Positions 26,574 through 35,179 are shown, counted from the stretch's first letter. The stretch is DNA of 64,000 nt from Caulobacter sp. (GCA_030678995.1 JAUXTQ010000046.1:21254-85253); one strand, 5' to 3'. Program-made: numbers and translations. Notes: generated from the sequence alone by a model not told the origin.

Positions 26574-26948
26574 CTAGCGTCGCTTGGCTTCGCGCTTGGC
26601 GCGGGCTTCGGCCTTGGCGTCGGCCTTGCGGGCCTTGCGCTCTTCGCGCTTGAGGGCCAGCTGGGCGTCTTCGTCGTTCAGCAGCGCCAGGCGGCGCTCT
26701 TCAGCGGCGGCGGCTTCGGCGGCCTTCTTGGCCTCGGCCTTGGCTTCAGCGGCCTTTTTCGCCTCTTCCTTGGCCAGCTCGCGGGCGGCCCGGGCCGCCT
26801 CACGTTCGGCGGCGAGGCGGGTTTCGCGACCGACGAAATTGGGGTCGACGACGGCCGGCTTGGGCTTGAATTTGGCCAGCATGGCCTTCTTGGCTTCGGC
26901 GGCCGCCTGTTGGCGTTCGGCGAAGGTCGGCTGTTTCAGGAGACTCAT
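26574..26948 (-). CDS. DUF6481-like charged coiled-coil protein
   Basis: A 124-residue protein, highly Ala/Lys/Glu/Arg-rich, almost wholly helical after the conserved start MSLLKQPTFAERQQAAAEAK. The FAERQ motif near the N-terminus and the long AKKAAEAK-type helix match the DUF6481 family found in alphaproteobacteria; function unknown. Start is ATG 26948. It is divergent from the following NTF2-fold gene. Confidence 0.75.
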   Translation of the reverse strand: MSLLKQPTFAERQQAAAEAKKAMLAKFKPKPAVVDPNFVGRETRLAAEREAARAARELAKEEAKKAAEAKAEAKKAAEAAAAEERRLALLNDEDAQLALKREERKARKADAKAEARAKREAKRR

Positions 26949-27068
26949 AAGATCTTTCAACGATTGCAGTGGGCGCTTCAAAGCGAGTTTTCGCCTTGGA
27001 GGCAACCAGTTTTCGAGTGATGGCCGGCTGGTGTGGTAGAACAACCGCACCCCAAACCGGAGGTTCCC

Positions 27069-27461
27069 ATGACGCCCGCGCCGATCCAGCAATGGCACGC
27101 CTATCTCGAAACCCTCGACGCGGGCGCGCTCAAGGCCCTGCTGGCGGAGGACGTGGTCTTCGAATCGCCGGTGGTCCACACGCCCCAGGCGGGCCGGCCG
27201 ATCACCATGAAATATCTGCTGGGCGCGGCGGCGGTGCTGAACAACCCCTCGTTCCACTACGAGAACGAATGGTTCTCCGAGCGCTCGGCGGTGCTGGAGT
27301 TCGTCACCGAGATCGACGGCATCAAGATCAACGGCGTGGACATCATCCACTGGAACGACGCGGGCCAGATCACCCGCTTCAAGGTCATGGTCCGCCCGTT
27401 GAAGGCCATCAACCTGCTGCACCAGCAGATGGGCGCGATGCTGGCCAGCATGGCGGGCTAA
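27069..27461 (+). CDS. NTF2-fold (SnoaL-like) protein
   Basis: A 130-residue NTF2-fold protein from ATG 27069 with the ribosome binding site GGAGG. Visible parts: helix IQQWHAYLETLDAGALKALL, strands VVFESPVVHTP, and the sheet AVLEFVTEIDGIKINGVDII. It resembles SnoaL-like or ketosteroid-isomerase-like proteins of unknown substrate. It is convergent with the acetyltransferase gene, the two stops overlapping. Confidence 0.82.
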   Translation: MTPAPIQQWHAYLETLDAGALKALLAEDVVFESPVVHTPQAGRPITMKYLLGAAAVLNNPSFHYENEWFSERSAVLEFVTEIDGIKINGVDIIHWNDAGQITRFKVMVRPLKAINLLHQQMGAMLASMAG

Positions 27462-27913
27462 AGCGGCAGCGCCATCCACACGTCGCACCGGGCATAGGGC
27501 GTCTCCTGGCGGGGCAGGTCGGCGAAGCCCATGGCGCGGTAGAGGCTGAGCGCCGGCGCAAGGGCGCTGTTGGTTTCCAGATAGAGCCGCGACGCGCCGA
27601 GCGCCCTGGCCCGGTCGATACAGGCCTGCATCAACGCGCGGCCGAGGCCCGAGCCCCGCGCCGCCTCGCTGACGGTCATCTTGATCACCTCGAAGCCGCC
27701 GCCGGGCATGGCCTTGAGGCCCACGCAGCCGATCGGCTCCCCGGCGTCGGTCTCGGCCATGAAGATGTGGCCGCCGGGATCGATCACCTTGCCCCGCGGA
27801 TCGCCCAGCACCTCGGCGTCCGCCGGCTCGATGGCGAAGTGTTTGCTGATCCAGGCCTCGTTGAGGGATTTCCAGGCCGAGGCATGCCGGGGTTCGAAAT
27901 CGACGATGCGCAT
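27458..27913 (-). CDS. GNAT-family N-acetyltransferase
   Basis: A 151-residue GNAT protein. The acetyl-CoA pyrophosphate loop is visible as VSEAARGSGLGRALM (R/Q-x-x-G-x-G/A type), preceded by the beta-4 strand GFEVIKMTV and followed by SRLYLETNSALAPALSLYRAMGF. The N-terminal part AWISKHFAIEPAD is shared by MarR-fused and stand-alone GNATs acting on small molecules. Substrate unknown. Divergent from the aminotransferase gene only 3 nt away, so the two share a promoter region or overlap in their controls. Confidence 0.87.
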   Translation of the reverse strand: MRIVDFEPRHASAWKSLNEAWISKHFAIEPADAEVLGDPRGKVIDPGGHIFMAETDAGEPIGCVGLKAMPGGGFEVIKMTVSEAARGSGLGRALMQACIDRARALGASRLYLETNSALAPALSLYRAMGFADLPRQETPYARCDVWMALPL

Positions 27914-27916
27914 GGC

Positions 27917-29125
27917 ATGAGTTTGGTGAGCGCGAAGCGAGCGCGCAAGGAGATCCCCTTGGTCCATCCCGTCTATGCCAATCTGCCGACGACCATCTTC
28001 GAGGCGATGAGCGGTCTCGCCCGCGAGACCGGGGCGATCAACCTGGGTCAGGGCTTCCCTGACGAGCCTGGCCCGGAGGCCGTGCGGCGCAAGGCGGCCG
28101 AGGAGACGGTTCACGGCTACAATCAGTATCCGCCGATGCGCGGCCTGCCGGGCCTGCGCCAAGCCGTGGCCGCCCACTACGCCCGCTTCCAGGGCCTGGA
28201 CCTGGACTGGGAGACGGAGGTCACCGTCACCTCCGGCGCCACCGAGGCCCTGGCGGCGGCCTTCCTCAGCCTGATCTCGCCAGGCGACGAGGTGGTGCTG
28301 TTCCAACCGCTCTACGACGCCTACACGCCGATGGTCCGCCGCGCCGGGGGCGTGCCGCGCCTGGCCCGGCTGGAGCCTCCCCACTGGCGCATCACCCGCG
28401 AGATGCTGGAGGCGGCCTTCACCCCGAACACGCGGATGGTGGTGCTGAACAACCCGGTAAACCCGGCGGCGGTGATCTTCCCCGACGAGGACCTGGCCCT
28501 GCTGGCGGCGTTCTGCGTGGCCCATGACGTTCTCGCCGTCTGCGACGAGGTCTGGGAGCAGATCGCCTTCGACGGCCGGGTGTTCAAGCCGCTGATGGCC
28601 TTCCCCGGCATGCGCGAGCGTACGGTGAAGATCGGCTCGGCGGGCAAGATGTTCGCCCTGACTGGCTGGAAGGTCGGCTTCCTCTGCGCGGCGCCGGCCC
28701 TGACCAGGGGGCTGGCCGGCGCGCACCAGTTCCTGACCTTCACTACCCCGCCCAACCTGCAGGCCGCCGTGGCTTGGGGGCTGGAGAACTGTCCGGACTG
28801 GTTCGCGGCCATGCCCGGCGAGTTGCAGCGCTCGCGGGACCGGCTGGCGGCGGGCCTTGCGCGGGAGGGGTTCAAGGTCCTGCCGGCGGCGGGGACCTAT
28901 TTCCTGAATGTCGATCTGGCGGCGTCAGGGGTGAGCGAGGCCGACCGCGACTTCTGTCTGCGGGCGGTCAGGGAGCACGGCGTGGCCGCCATCCCCGTCT
29001 CCGCCTTCTACGAACAGGACGCCCCGACCCACATCATCCGCCTCTGCTTCGCCAAGCGGGACGAGACGCTGGATGCCGGGATCGAACGGCTGGCGGCGGC
29101 GCGGGCGGCGGTGATCGGCGCTTGA
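27917..29125 (+). CDS. PLP-dependent aminotransferase, class I/II
   Basis: A 402-residue fold-type I aminotransferase. The substrate-binding start PTTIFEAMSGLARETGAINLGQGFPD is that of kynurenine/glutamine/methionine aminotransferase-like enzymes (YbdL, KAT). Other marks: SGATEALAA, NNPVNPA, CDEVWE, the PLP Lys244 in SAGKMFALTGWKVGF, and a C-terminal Arg in IIRLCFAK. Likely transaminates methionine, glutamine or aromatic amino acids. Start ATG 27917; a start nearer LVHPVYANLP is possible. Confidence 0.88.
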   Translation: MSLVSAKRARKEIPLVHPVYANLPTTIFEAMSGLARETGAINLGQGFPDEPGPEAVRRKAAEETVHGYNQYPPMRGLPGLRQAVAAHYARFQGLDLDWETEVTVTSGATEALAAAFLSLISPGDEVVLFQPLYDAYTPMVRRAGGVPRLARLEPPHWRITREMLEAAFTPNTRMVVLNNPVNPAAVIFPDEDLALLAAFCVAHDVLAVCDEVWEQIAFDGRVFKPLMAFPGMRERTVKIGSAGKMFALTGWKVGFLCAAPALTRGLAGAHQFLTFTTPPNLQAAVAWGLENCPDWFAAMPGELQRSRDRLAAGLAREGFKVLPAAGTYFLNVDLAASGVSEADRDFCLRAVREHGVAAIPVSAFYEQDAPTHIIRLCFAKRDETLDAGIERLAAARAAVIGA

Positions 29126-29231
29126 GGGGACTGCCTTTCCTGTCCCTTGGGACTGGATAGGCTGTCCCCGTCAGCGCAGGCTTCGGGGACAGGAAATCGT
29201 GTCCCGAGGGACACGAAATCCAGTCCCCTGA
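29126..29231. repeat. GGGGACT/AGTCCCC compound palindrome
   Basis: Starts AGGGGACTGCC right at the aminotransferase stop and ends AAATCCAGTCCCCTG. Inside are TGTCCC and GGGACA units, including GTGTCCC-GA-GGGACAC. It fills the space between two convergent genes and belongs to the GGGACA/TGTCCC group. Confidence 0.78.
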
Positions 29232-29235
29232 ACAA

Positions 29236-30012
29236 TCAGGCCGTCGCGCCGCCGTCGACCACCATGGCCTGGCCGGTCATGAAGGTCCCCGCCGCCGAGG
29301 CCAGGAACACCGCCGCGCCGGCGATCTCGTCCGGGTCGCCGATGCGGCGCAGCGGCACCGTCTCGGTCGAGCGCTTGAGGGTCTCGGGATTGTCCCACAG
29401 GGCCTTGGCGAAGTCGGTCTTGATCAGGCCCGGCGCGATGCAGTTCACCCGGATGCCGTAGGGGCCGTACTCGTGGGCCAGGTTGCGGGCCAGCTGGAAG
29501 TCGGCCGCCTTGGAGATGTTGTAGGCCCCGATCACCGTGTTGCCGCGCAGGCCGCCGATCGAGGAGACGATGATCACCGCGCCGTCCTTCCGCTCTTTCA
29601 TCTCCGGCACGACCATGCTGATCAGCCAGTTGTTGGAGATGATGTTGTTGTCGAGGATCTTGCGGAACTGGTCGTCGGCGATGCCGGCCATCGGGCCGTA
29701 GTAGGGGTTGGAGGCGGCGTTGCAGACCACGATATCGACCTTGCCGAAGGCAGCCTTGGTCTCGTCCACCAGCCGCTGCAGGTCTTCCTTGGAGGAAATG
29801 TTGGCGGGGACGGCGATGGCCGTGCCGTCACCATACTTTGCGTTGATCTCGGCGGCGACTTCCTCGCAGGGGCCGGCCTTGCGGGAGGAGATGGTCACCT
29901 TGGCGCCGTGCTGGGCCATGCGCTCGGCGATGGCCTTGCCGATGCCGCGCGAGCTGCCGGTGATGACCGCGACCTTGCCGGTCAGATCGAAAAGCGTGCC
30001 TTCGGCAGCCAT
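29236..30012 (-). CDS. Short-chain dehydrogenase/reductase
   Basis: A 258-residue classical SDR. Cofactor loop TGSSRGIG at residues 18-25, NAG-type NAA at 98-100, Ser150/151 in IIVSSIGG, and catalytic Tyr164/Lys168 in AYNISKAAD. The C-terminal GDPDEIAGAAVFLAS and GQAMVVDGG are standard. Arg22 after TGSS and Arg44 suggest NADP(H) preference (inference). Substrate not assigned. Separated from the GH29 gene by 64 bp on the same strand, so possibly cotranscribed. Confidence 0.9.
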   Translation of the reverse strand: MAAEGTLFDLTGKVAVITGSSRGIGKAIAERMAQHGAKVTISSRKAGPCEEVAAEINAKYGDGTAIAVPANISSKEDLQRLVDETKAAFGKVDIVVCNAASNPYYGPMAGIADDQFRKILDNNIISNNWLISMVVPEMKERKDGAVIIVSSIGGLRGNTVIGAYNISKAADFQLARNLAHEYGPYGIRVNCIAPGLIKTDFAKALWDNPETLKRSTETVPLRRIGDPDEIAGAAVFLASAAGTFMTGQAMVVDGGATA

Positions 30013-30076
30013 GACGTCTCTCCCTTAAACGCTTGTTTGAAGTTGGCTTGCAACGTGGCGGCAAGCCGACCCAGCG

Positions 30077-31222
30077 TCAAGCACGCAGGGCGGCCCCCAA
30101 GGCCAGCAGAGGCTCTCTCTGAACCTCAGGAATTGTTGCGTCGGCGCGCGGGCCGACGTTGATCAGCAGGTTGCCGCCCCCCGCCGTCACCTCGCGGTAG
30201 AGGTCCAGCAGCTGCGGACCGGTCATGTAGTCGTCGGTCGCCTCGGCCGCGTTGTAGCCGAAGGCGAGGCCCAGCCCCCGGGTGGACTCCCACTTGCCCT
30301 TGCCGTGCATGTGCTCGCCACTGGTGTATTCGACGGTGCGGAAGTCGCAATGCGGCGGCGTGGAGGTGCTGCCCCCATGCACGCCGACCTCGGCGATGCG
30401 CGCCTTCACCACGGCGTTGAACGCGGCGCAGTTGGCCGGATCCCGCAGGCTCTCGAACAGCGGCTTCGACGCCATCCAGCGATCATTGATCACCCCGTCA
30501 GGCACAACCGAATAGTAGTGGGCGAACAGGCCGGGCAGGTCCTCGACGTTCGGCCAGGCGATGTCATTCCACAGGACCGAAGGGCGGTAGCGGTCGATCA
30601 GCTCGCGGGCCTGGGCCAGGGCATAGGCGCTGTAGGCCTCGTCCGTGGGGACGCAGGCGAACATCTCGCCCATGTTGCGGATCAGGCTGGACCGGAACGT
30701 CCAGTCCAGGCCGCCGGAGTAGTAGAGCCCGTAGCGCATGCCGCGGGCCCGGACCGCCTCTCCCAGTTCGCCGACGAAATCGCGCTTCGAATGCCAGCCG
30801 GGGCGGTTGGGATTGTCGACCCCCGTCGGCCAGAGGCAGAAGCCGTCATGGTGCTTGGTCACAAACACCACGTATTTCGCCCCCGCGGCCTGAAACAGGT
30901 CCGCCCAGGCCTCGGCGTCGAAGGCCGCGGCGGCGGCCTCGAAGGGTTCGCGGAAGGCGGCATAGGGGGCGTCGCCCCACCGTTCCCGGTGGTAAGCGCG
31001 GGTCGGACTGTCGGGATCGCGCAGGGCGTTGTCATACCACTCCGCGTAAGGTCCCAGGACAAAGGCCCGGTCATAGTCGGAGACGAACAGGTCGGTAATC
31101 GAGCGCCCGGCCGGCGCGAAGGCGGGAACCGCGGCCATGCCCCAGTGAATGAAGATTCCGAGCTGCGGCTCGGCGTACCAGTCAGGGACGGGCCGTCCCG
31201 CGAAGGTGCTGAAGTCCGCCAT
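30077..31222 (-). CDS. Alpha-L-fucosidase-like glycoside hydrolase (GH29)
   Basis: A 381-residue GH29 catalytic domain: GIFIHWG at 22-28, KHHDGFCLW at 123-131, and the nucleophile Asp220 in LWNDIAW. The usual C-terminal beta-sandwich is short or absent, and there is no signal peptide, so the enzyme is probably cytoplasmic and acts on imported fucosides. No transporter or other sugar gene accompanies it. GH29 retaining enzymes also include related alpha-L-glycosidases, so the exact sugar is inference. Confidence 0.88.
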   Translation of the reverse strand: MADFSTFAGRPVPDWYAEPQLGIFIHWGMAAVPAFAPAGRSITDLFVSDYDRAFVLGPYAEWYDNALRDPDSPTRAYHRERWGDAPYAAFREPFEAAAAAFDAEAWADLFQAAGAKYVVFVTKHHDGFCLWPTGVDNPNRPGWHSKRDFVGELGEAVRARGMRYGLYYSGGLDWTFRSSLIRNMGEMFACVPTDEAYSAYALAQARELIDRYRPSVLWNDIAWPNVEDLPGLFAHYYSVVPDGVINDRWMASKPLFESLRDPANCAAFNAVVKARIAEVGVHGGSTSTPPHCDFRTVEYTSGEHMHGKGKWESTRGLGLAFGYNAAEATDDYMTGPQLLDLYREVTAGGGNLLINVGPRADATIPEVQREPLLALGAALRA

Positions 31223-31287
31223 GTCTCTCCCCGGCCGGCCGTATCCGCAGCAAGGGTCTCGCGGCCTCCCCTAGGGAAGGCAACGTC

Positions 31288-32046
31288 TCAACCACACTTC
31301 GGCCAGCCGCCCATGTCCAGATGGAAATGGTCGCTGTGTTCGGCGTTGTAGTCGGGGCTGAGGGTGGTCAGGAATATCCGGCAACCGCCATCGCGGACCC
31401 GGCGCAGGAACCGGCCGCGGGGACCGGGGTCCTTCCAGTCGAGGGCCACGGAGATCACCCGGCCGTCGGCCAGGCGGAAGGCCGCCACGTCGATGGCGTT
31501 GGCGCTGGCGTGCTCGCTGACCGGCCCCTCGTCCTTGCCGTACTGGCGGCGGCAGGCGTAGCTGCCGAAATGGTCGATGGCGACCACGGCCTGGCCGAGC
31601 TCGTCGATGGCCGCCTGCTGGACCACCTGACGCTCCCAGATGCTGAAGGCCAGGGCCTCCCTGCAGGTCATCGGCGCGTCGCGCGGCGACAGGGGGGCGA
31701 GCCCCGATGTCAGGCGGACGGTGTCCGTGATCACGCAGATGCCGCCCGCCGCGGCCGGGACTTCCGTATACTCAATGCCGCCCTGGGCCAGGATCTCCCG
31801 GCAGGCGGCCGGATCCTCGCCCGCGCGCGCCGCCTTGATCTTGGTCGAGGCGCCGACCGGATCGATCAGGGCCAGGGCCTTCCACGGCAGATGCTCGCGC
31901 GGAATGGCGCGGTCGGCGGTGAACACGATGATCCCGACCAGGCCCCACAACAGGGCAAACCCAACCACGCCGGCCGCCAGGGTCTGGCGTCGGGCATGCC
32001 TCTCGATGTGAGGCTTGCGGGGATTGGGTACGCGATAGGCGGCCAT
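31288..32046 (-). CDS. Extensin-like C-terminal domain protein
   Basis: A 252-residue protein. An N-terminal cytoplasmic basic stretch is followed by one transmembrane helix (about residues 23-43, AAGVVGFALLWGLVGIIVFT), then a periplasmic extensin-like domain with conserved CREILAQ, TCREALAFSIWER, HFGSYACRR, HASANAIDVAAF and HSDHFHLD. The His/Asp set (HASANAID, HFHLD) resembles LAS/VanY-type metallopeptidases, so a peptidoglycan hydrolase role is plausible but unproven for this family. Confidence 0.87.
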   Translation of the reverse strand: MAAYRVPNPRKPHIERHARRQTLAAGVVGFALLWGLVGIIVFTADRAIPREHLPWKALALIDPVGASTKIKAARAGEDPAACREILAQGGIEYTEVPAAAGGICVITDTVRLTSGLAPLSPRDAPMTCREALAFSIWERQVVQQAAIDELGQAVVAIDHFGSYACRRQYGKDEGPVSEHASANAIDVAAFRLADGRVISVALDWKDPGPRGRFLRRVRDGGCRIFLTTLSPDYNAEHSDHFHLDMGGWPKCG

Positions 32047-32103
32047 GTGCGATCAATGAACGATGGTCGTCGCCAGCTGCGTCAGGAAAATGACGACGGC
32101 ATA

Positions 32104-32130
32104 GGGACAGACACCTGTGGTGTCTGTCCC
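32104..32130. repeat. GGGACAGACACC palindrome
   Basis: A 27-bp palindrome GGGACAGACACC-TGT-GGTGTCTGTCCC, perfect 12-bp arms. Almost the same unit occurs at 39675-39700. It sits between the extensin-like gene and the AhpD-like gene. Confidence 0.85.
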
Positions 32131-32136
32131 TAACGT

Positions 32137-32688
32137 CTATCGCTGTAACGAGTCCACCACCGCGCCGCCAGCCGGCGGGTCGATGTCGGTGCGGGTGGTC
32201 TCCGTCAGCCGGGCCATGGTCATGTAGAATCCGCAGGTCAGGATGATCTCGACGATCTCCTTGGCGCTGAAGTGCTTCTGCGCCTCGGCAAGTGACGCCT
32301 CGCTGGCCTTGACCTTCTCGATGACCTCGGCGGCGAAGGCCAGCAGCGCCTTTTCCTTCGCACTGAACGCCGGATCGTCCAGCCGCCGGGTGGCCAGGGC
32401 GTCGATCTGGCCCTGGGTGCAGCCGCAGCGCAGGCCGATCGGCACGTGCTGGACCCACTCGTATTCGCCGCCCTCCAGCTCGGCGACCAGCAGGATGACC
32501 AGCTCGCGCAGGTCAGCGCCCAGCTGCTGCCGGCTGAGGATCGCCCCGCCGAAGCGCAGGGCCGGCTCCATCATCGTGTCGGCGTTGGCCAGCATGCGGA
32601 AGATGTTCAGCTTGACTGTCAGCTTGCCCCAGTACTCCGCCGCCTTGGGCGGCAGCTTGTCGGTGTCGGCGAAGGGGACGAGGGCCAT
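32137..32688 (-). CDS. Carboxymuconolactone decarboxylase / AhpD-like protein
   Basis: A 183-residue all-helical CMD-family protein: RELVILLVAELEGGEYEWVQHVP contains the conserved Glu-x-x-x-x-His of the family, but the CxxC expected of AhpD peroxidases is reduced to a shifted CGC in GLRCGCTQGQ. It may be a hydroperoxidase-like or decarboxylase-like enzyme. The ATG follows the hepT stop codon directly (TGAATG), and a GGAGAAA ribosome binding site lies inside hepT, so it is co-translated with the toxin-antitoxin pair. Confidence 0.85.
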   Translation of the reverse strand: MALVPFADTDKLPPKAAEYWGKLTVKLNIFRMLANADTMMEPALRFGGAILSRQQLGADLRELVILLVAELEGGEYEWVQHVPIGLRCGCTQGQIDALATRRLDDPAFSAKEKALLAFAAEVIEKVKASEASLAEAQKHFSAKEIVEIILTCGFYMTMARLTETTRTDIDPPAGGAVVDSLQR

Positions 32689-33045
32689 TCAGGTTTCTCC
32701 CAATTTGGTCAGCATTCTTCTTGTCGCGGCGTCGAGGCTGTCGAGCTGCGTTGTGATGATGGTCCAGATCACGTCCGGATCGAGCTCCGGATAGCCGTGG
32801 GCGACCAGATTTCGGCTGGCGACGATCTGGCGCCAAGGCGTCTCCGGTTCCCCGGCCTTCAGTTCAGGCGGCAGATGGACGACTGATTCGCCGATGACGA
32901 CGATGTTCATCGCGACGGCGTCAAAGCTCGTCGCCCCATTCAGGAAATCGGCCTTCACGACGCCCTCGACGTGGTGGCGAATGCGTGCGGTCGCCTCGAG
33001 CATGTCCTGAAGTCGCATGCGGGCGTCACGTGCGACCTTAGGCAT
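32689..33045 (-). CDS. hepT: HepT-type toxin (DUF86 RNase)
   Basis: A 118-residue HEPN/DUF86 protein with the RNase motif R-x4-H-x-Y at residues 78-85 (RNLVAHGY), followed by the conserved PELDPDVIW. In characterised MntA-HepT systems the HEPN toxin is an RNase, neutralised when MntA transfers AMP groups to the Tyr of this motif (Tyr85 here). The start overlaps the mntA stop by 8 nt. Composition matches neighbouring genes, giving no strong sign of recent transfer. Confidence 0.9.
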   Translation of the reverse strand: MPKVARDARMRLQDMLEATARIRHHVEGVVKADFLNGATSFDAVAMNIVVIGESVVHLPPELKAGEPETPWRQIVASRNLVAHGYPELDPDVIWTIITTQLDSLDAATRRMLTKLGET

Positions 33046-33361
33046 AGACGACTTCGCCCAGGACGCGGTCGCGCATCAGGCGCTTCAGCGACTTGGCCGT
33101 GACGATGTCCACGGGCCGTTTGAGCACGGCCGCCAGTTCGTCCGAGAGGCCGAAATATTCCCAGCCTGGAACCCGTGTGGGATCGAACTCCACCAGCACG
33201 TCGACGTCGCTGTCAGGCCCTGCCTCTCCCCGCGCCACCGAGCCGAACACGCCGACCCGCGCGACACCGTAGCGGTCGAGCAGCGGCCTGGCGCCGCGCA
33301 GCTTCTCAAGGGCTTCGTCGAGGGTCACAGATGGATAGTAGCACAGACGGCGCCCGTGCAC
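33038..33361 (-). CDS. mntA: MntA-type nucleotidyltransferase antitoxin
   Basis: A minimal nucleotidyltransferase with the GSX10DXD motif (Gly40-Ser41 and Asp52/Asp54 counting from ATG 33361) within GVFGSVARGEAGPDSDVDVL. It would AMPylate and silence the HepT toxin encoded immediately downstream. A GTG start at 33328 (VTLDEALEKL) is more typical in length, about 96 residues. The pair is antitoxin-first, with an 8-nt overlap. Confidence 0.88.
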   Translation of the reverse strand: MHGRRLCYYPSVTLDEALEKLRGARPLLDRYGVARVGVFGSVARGEAGPDSDVDVLVEFDPTRVPGWEYFGLSDELAAVLKRPVDIVTAKSLKRLMRDRVLGEVVYA

Positions 33362-33399
33362 TTGGCGGAACGCCGATCCGGGTCCATCAACAGCCCTCC

Positions 33400-34809
33400 A
33401 TGACCACGCCGACGGACATCTCCGAACCCTCGGGCTGGCGCGAGCTGATGACCCCGGCGCTGGCGACGCGGTTCGCCTTCCTGTGCCTGGGCATCTGGCT
33501 GAACGCCGCTGACGCGCTGGTGACGGTGACCCTGACCCCGACGATCGCCAGGGACATCGGCGGCTTCCAGTATTTCGGCTGGGCCGTGGCGGCCTTCCTG
33601 CTGGCCTCGATCATTGCCGGGGCGGCGTCCGGACGGGTGTCGCTGTTGATGGGCCTGCGCCCGGCCACGGCCTTGGCGGGGGCGGCCTACGCCATCGGTT
33701 GCGCGGTCAGCGCGCTGGCGCCGGACTTCTTTGTTTTTGTGGCCGGGCGGCTGATCCAGGGACTGGGCGCGGGGGCGGTGGTGGCCCTCTGCTATGTGGC
33801 CATCAACACCCTGTTCCCCGAGCGGCTGTGGGTGCGAGTCTATGGCGCCATTGCCGGGGTCTGGGGTGTGGCCACCCTGATCGGACCCTCGATCGGCGCG
33901 GTGTTCGCCGAGGGCGGCATCTGGCGCGGGGCTTTCTGGTTCTTCGGCGTGCAGGGCGTGGTCTTCATGGTCGCGACCTTCCTGATGGTGAAGAAGTCAC
34001 CGCCGCCGGAGGCCCTGACCTCGCGCGTGCCAATGGCGCAGCTGGCCGTGCTGACCCTGGGCGTGACCCTGATCGCGGCGGCGGGCGTGGTCGGCTCCAT
34101 CTGGACAGCCGCCCTGCTGGGCGCTGCGGGGATGGCCAGTCTGGCCCTGCTGCTGCGCATCGACGCGAAGGCCGGCGGGGTGCTGCTGCCCCTTTCGGCC
34201 GGAGACCTCACCCGGGCGGCGGGCGCCGGCTATTTCGTGATCTTCGCCCTGGAGGTGGCGACCATCGCCTTCACCGTCTACGGCCCGGCCTTCGTTCAGG
34301 CGCTTCACGGCGCCTCGCCGCTGGTGGCCGGCTATGTGATCACCGCCATCGCCGCCGGCTGGACCGTGGTGGCCATGGCGACGGCCGGGGTTCAGAACCA
34401 CGATGGCCTGATGATCCGGGGCGGCGCGACCCTGGTGGTGGCCGGCACGGTCTGGGGCGCCTGGGCCGTGGCGCAGGGCTCGACCCTGACCATCGTGCTG
34501 GCGATGATCCTCATGGGCTCCGGCTTCGGCGCCAGCTGGGCCTTCGTGGCCAAACGGATCGTCGCCAGCCTGCCGGAGGGCGAACGGCCGCTGGGCTCGT
34601 CAGCCGTCCCCACCGCCCAGCTGATCGGCGGCGCCTTCGGGGCGGCGGCGGCCAGCGCCGTCGCCGGCGCCCTGGGCTTCGCCGACGGGGTCGAGCCGGG
34701 CAACGGGGCGGTCAACGGCCTCACGCTGTTCGCCGCCTTCATCCCCGTCTCCCTCGCCGGCTGGCTGGCCGCCTGGCGGTTGGGCGGTCTGAAGCCGGCG
34801 CAGGGCTGA
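33400..34809 (+). CDS. MFS transporter, 12-14 transmembrane segments (DHA2-like)
   Basis: A 469-residue permease beginning MTTPTDISEPSGWREL. Motif A-like and motif C-like stretches are visible (LIQGLGAGAVVALCYVAIN; GVWGVATLIGPSIGAVFAEGG), and hydrophobic segments continue to the end. The arrangement resembles DHA2-type drug exporters with partly degenerate motifs. ATG 33400 is preferred; ATG 33331 would add a polar leader. Divergent from the toxin-antitoxin genes. Confidence 0.85.
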   Translation: MTTPTDISEPSGWRELMTPALATRFAFLCLGIWLNAADALVTVTLTPTIARDIGGFQYFGWAVAAFLLASIIAGAASGRVSLLMGLRPATALAGAAYAIGCAVSALAPDFFVFVAGRLIQGLGAGAVVALCYVAINTLFPERLWVRVYGAIAGVWGVATLIGPSIGAVFAEGGIWRGAFWFFGVQGVVFMVATFLMVKKSPPPEALTSRVPMAQLAVLTLGVTLIAAAGVVGSIWTAALLGAAGMASLALLLRIDAKAGGVLLPLSAGDLTRAAGAGYFVIFALEVATIAFTVYGPAFVQALHGASPLVAGYVITAIAAGWTVVAMATAGVQNHDGLMIRGGATLVVAGTVWGAWAVAQGSTLTIVLAMILMGSGFGASWAFVAKRIVASLPEGERPLGSSAVPTAQLIGGAFGAAAASAVAGALGFADGVEPGNGAVNGLTLFAAFIPVSLAGWLAAWRLGGLKPAQG

Positions 34810-34980
34810 CCGCACCAGGCCGCCAACCAGACCCAGCCCAAGCAGCCACCAAAGGCCGCCGGGAGCCTGGGCCGTCAGTGCAATCGCCAGGATGGCCGCA
34901 GCGAGCCCACCTCCGAGAACGAGCCAGCCGAGCACCGTCAGCCTGTGGTTCGGCCGGCGCAGGCGGTCAATGAAGGGCAT
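34600..34980 (-). CDS. Possible small membrane protein overlapping the MFS 3' end
   Basis: The first 55 residues look real: MPFIDRLRRPNHRL then two hydrophobic helices (LTVLGWLVLGGGLAAAILAI; GLWWLLGLGLVGGLV). The remaining frame runs 210 nt into the opposite strand of the MFS gene and has shadow-like Gly/Asp/Arg-rich composition. Either the protein has a long disordered tail or the 3' end has been shifted. Low certainty on its true end. Confidence 0.4.
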   Translation of the reverse strand: MPFIDRLRRPNHRLTVLGWLVLGGGLAAAILAIALTAQAPGGLWWLLGLGLVGGLVRSALRRLQTAQPPGGQPAGEGDGDEGGEQREAVDRPVARLDPVGEAQGAGDGAGRRRPEGAADQLGGGDG

Positions 34981-35011
34981 GGGGCGAGGCTAGCGCGGCC
35001 CGGCTGCGAAG

Positions 35012-35179
35012 TCAGCCGGCGGCCGCGACCAGAACGATGGCCATGCCGAGCACGAAGCCGCCGCCGAACACCACCGCCACGGCGCGGGCCAGACCATCGG
35101 CGCCGGCGAACAGGGTGGCGAAGCCGAAGGCGGGGGGAGCGTCGGCGCGGGCGATGCGGAAAGCTGCGGTATCGGACAT
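35012..35179 (-). CDS. Small membrane protein, 55 residues
   Basis: ATG 35179 follows AAAGGA with good spacing. The product MSDTAAFRIARADAPPAFGF continues into a hydrophobic segment LARAVAVVFGGGFVLGMAIV, one transmembrane helix near the C-terminus. No family recognised. Confidence 0.6.
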   Translation of the reverse strand: MSDTAAFRIARADAPPAFGFATLFAGADGLARAVAVVFGGGFVLGMAIVLVAAAG

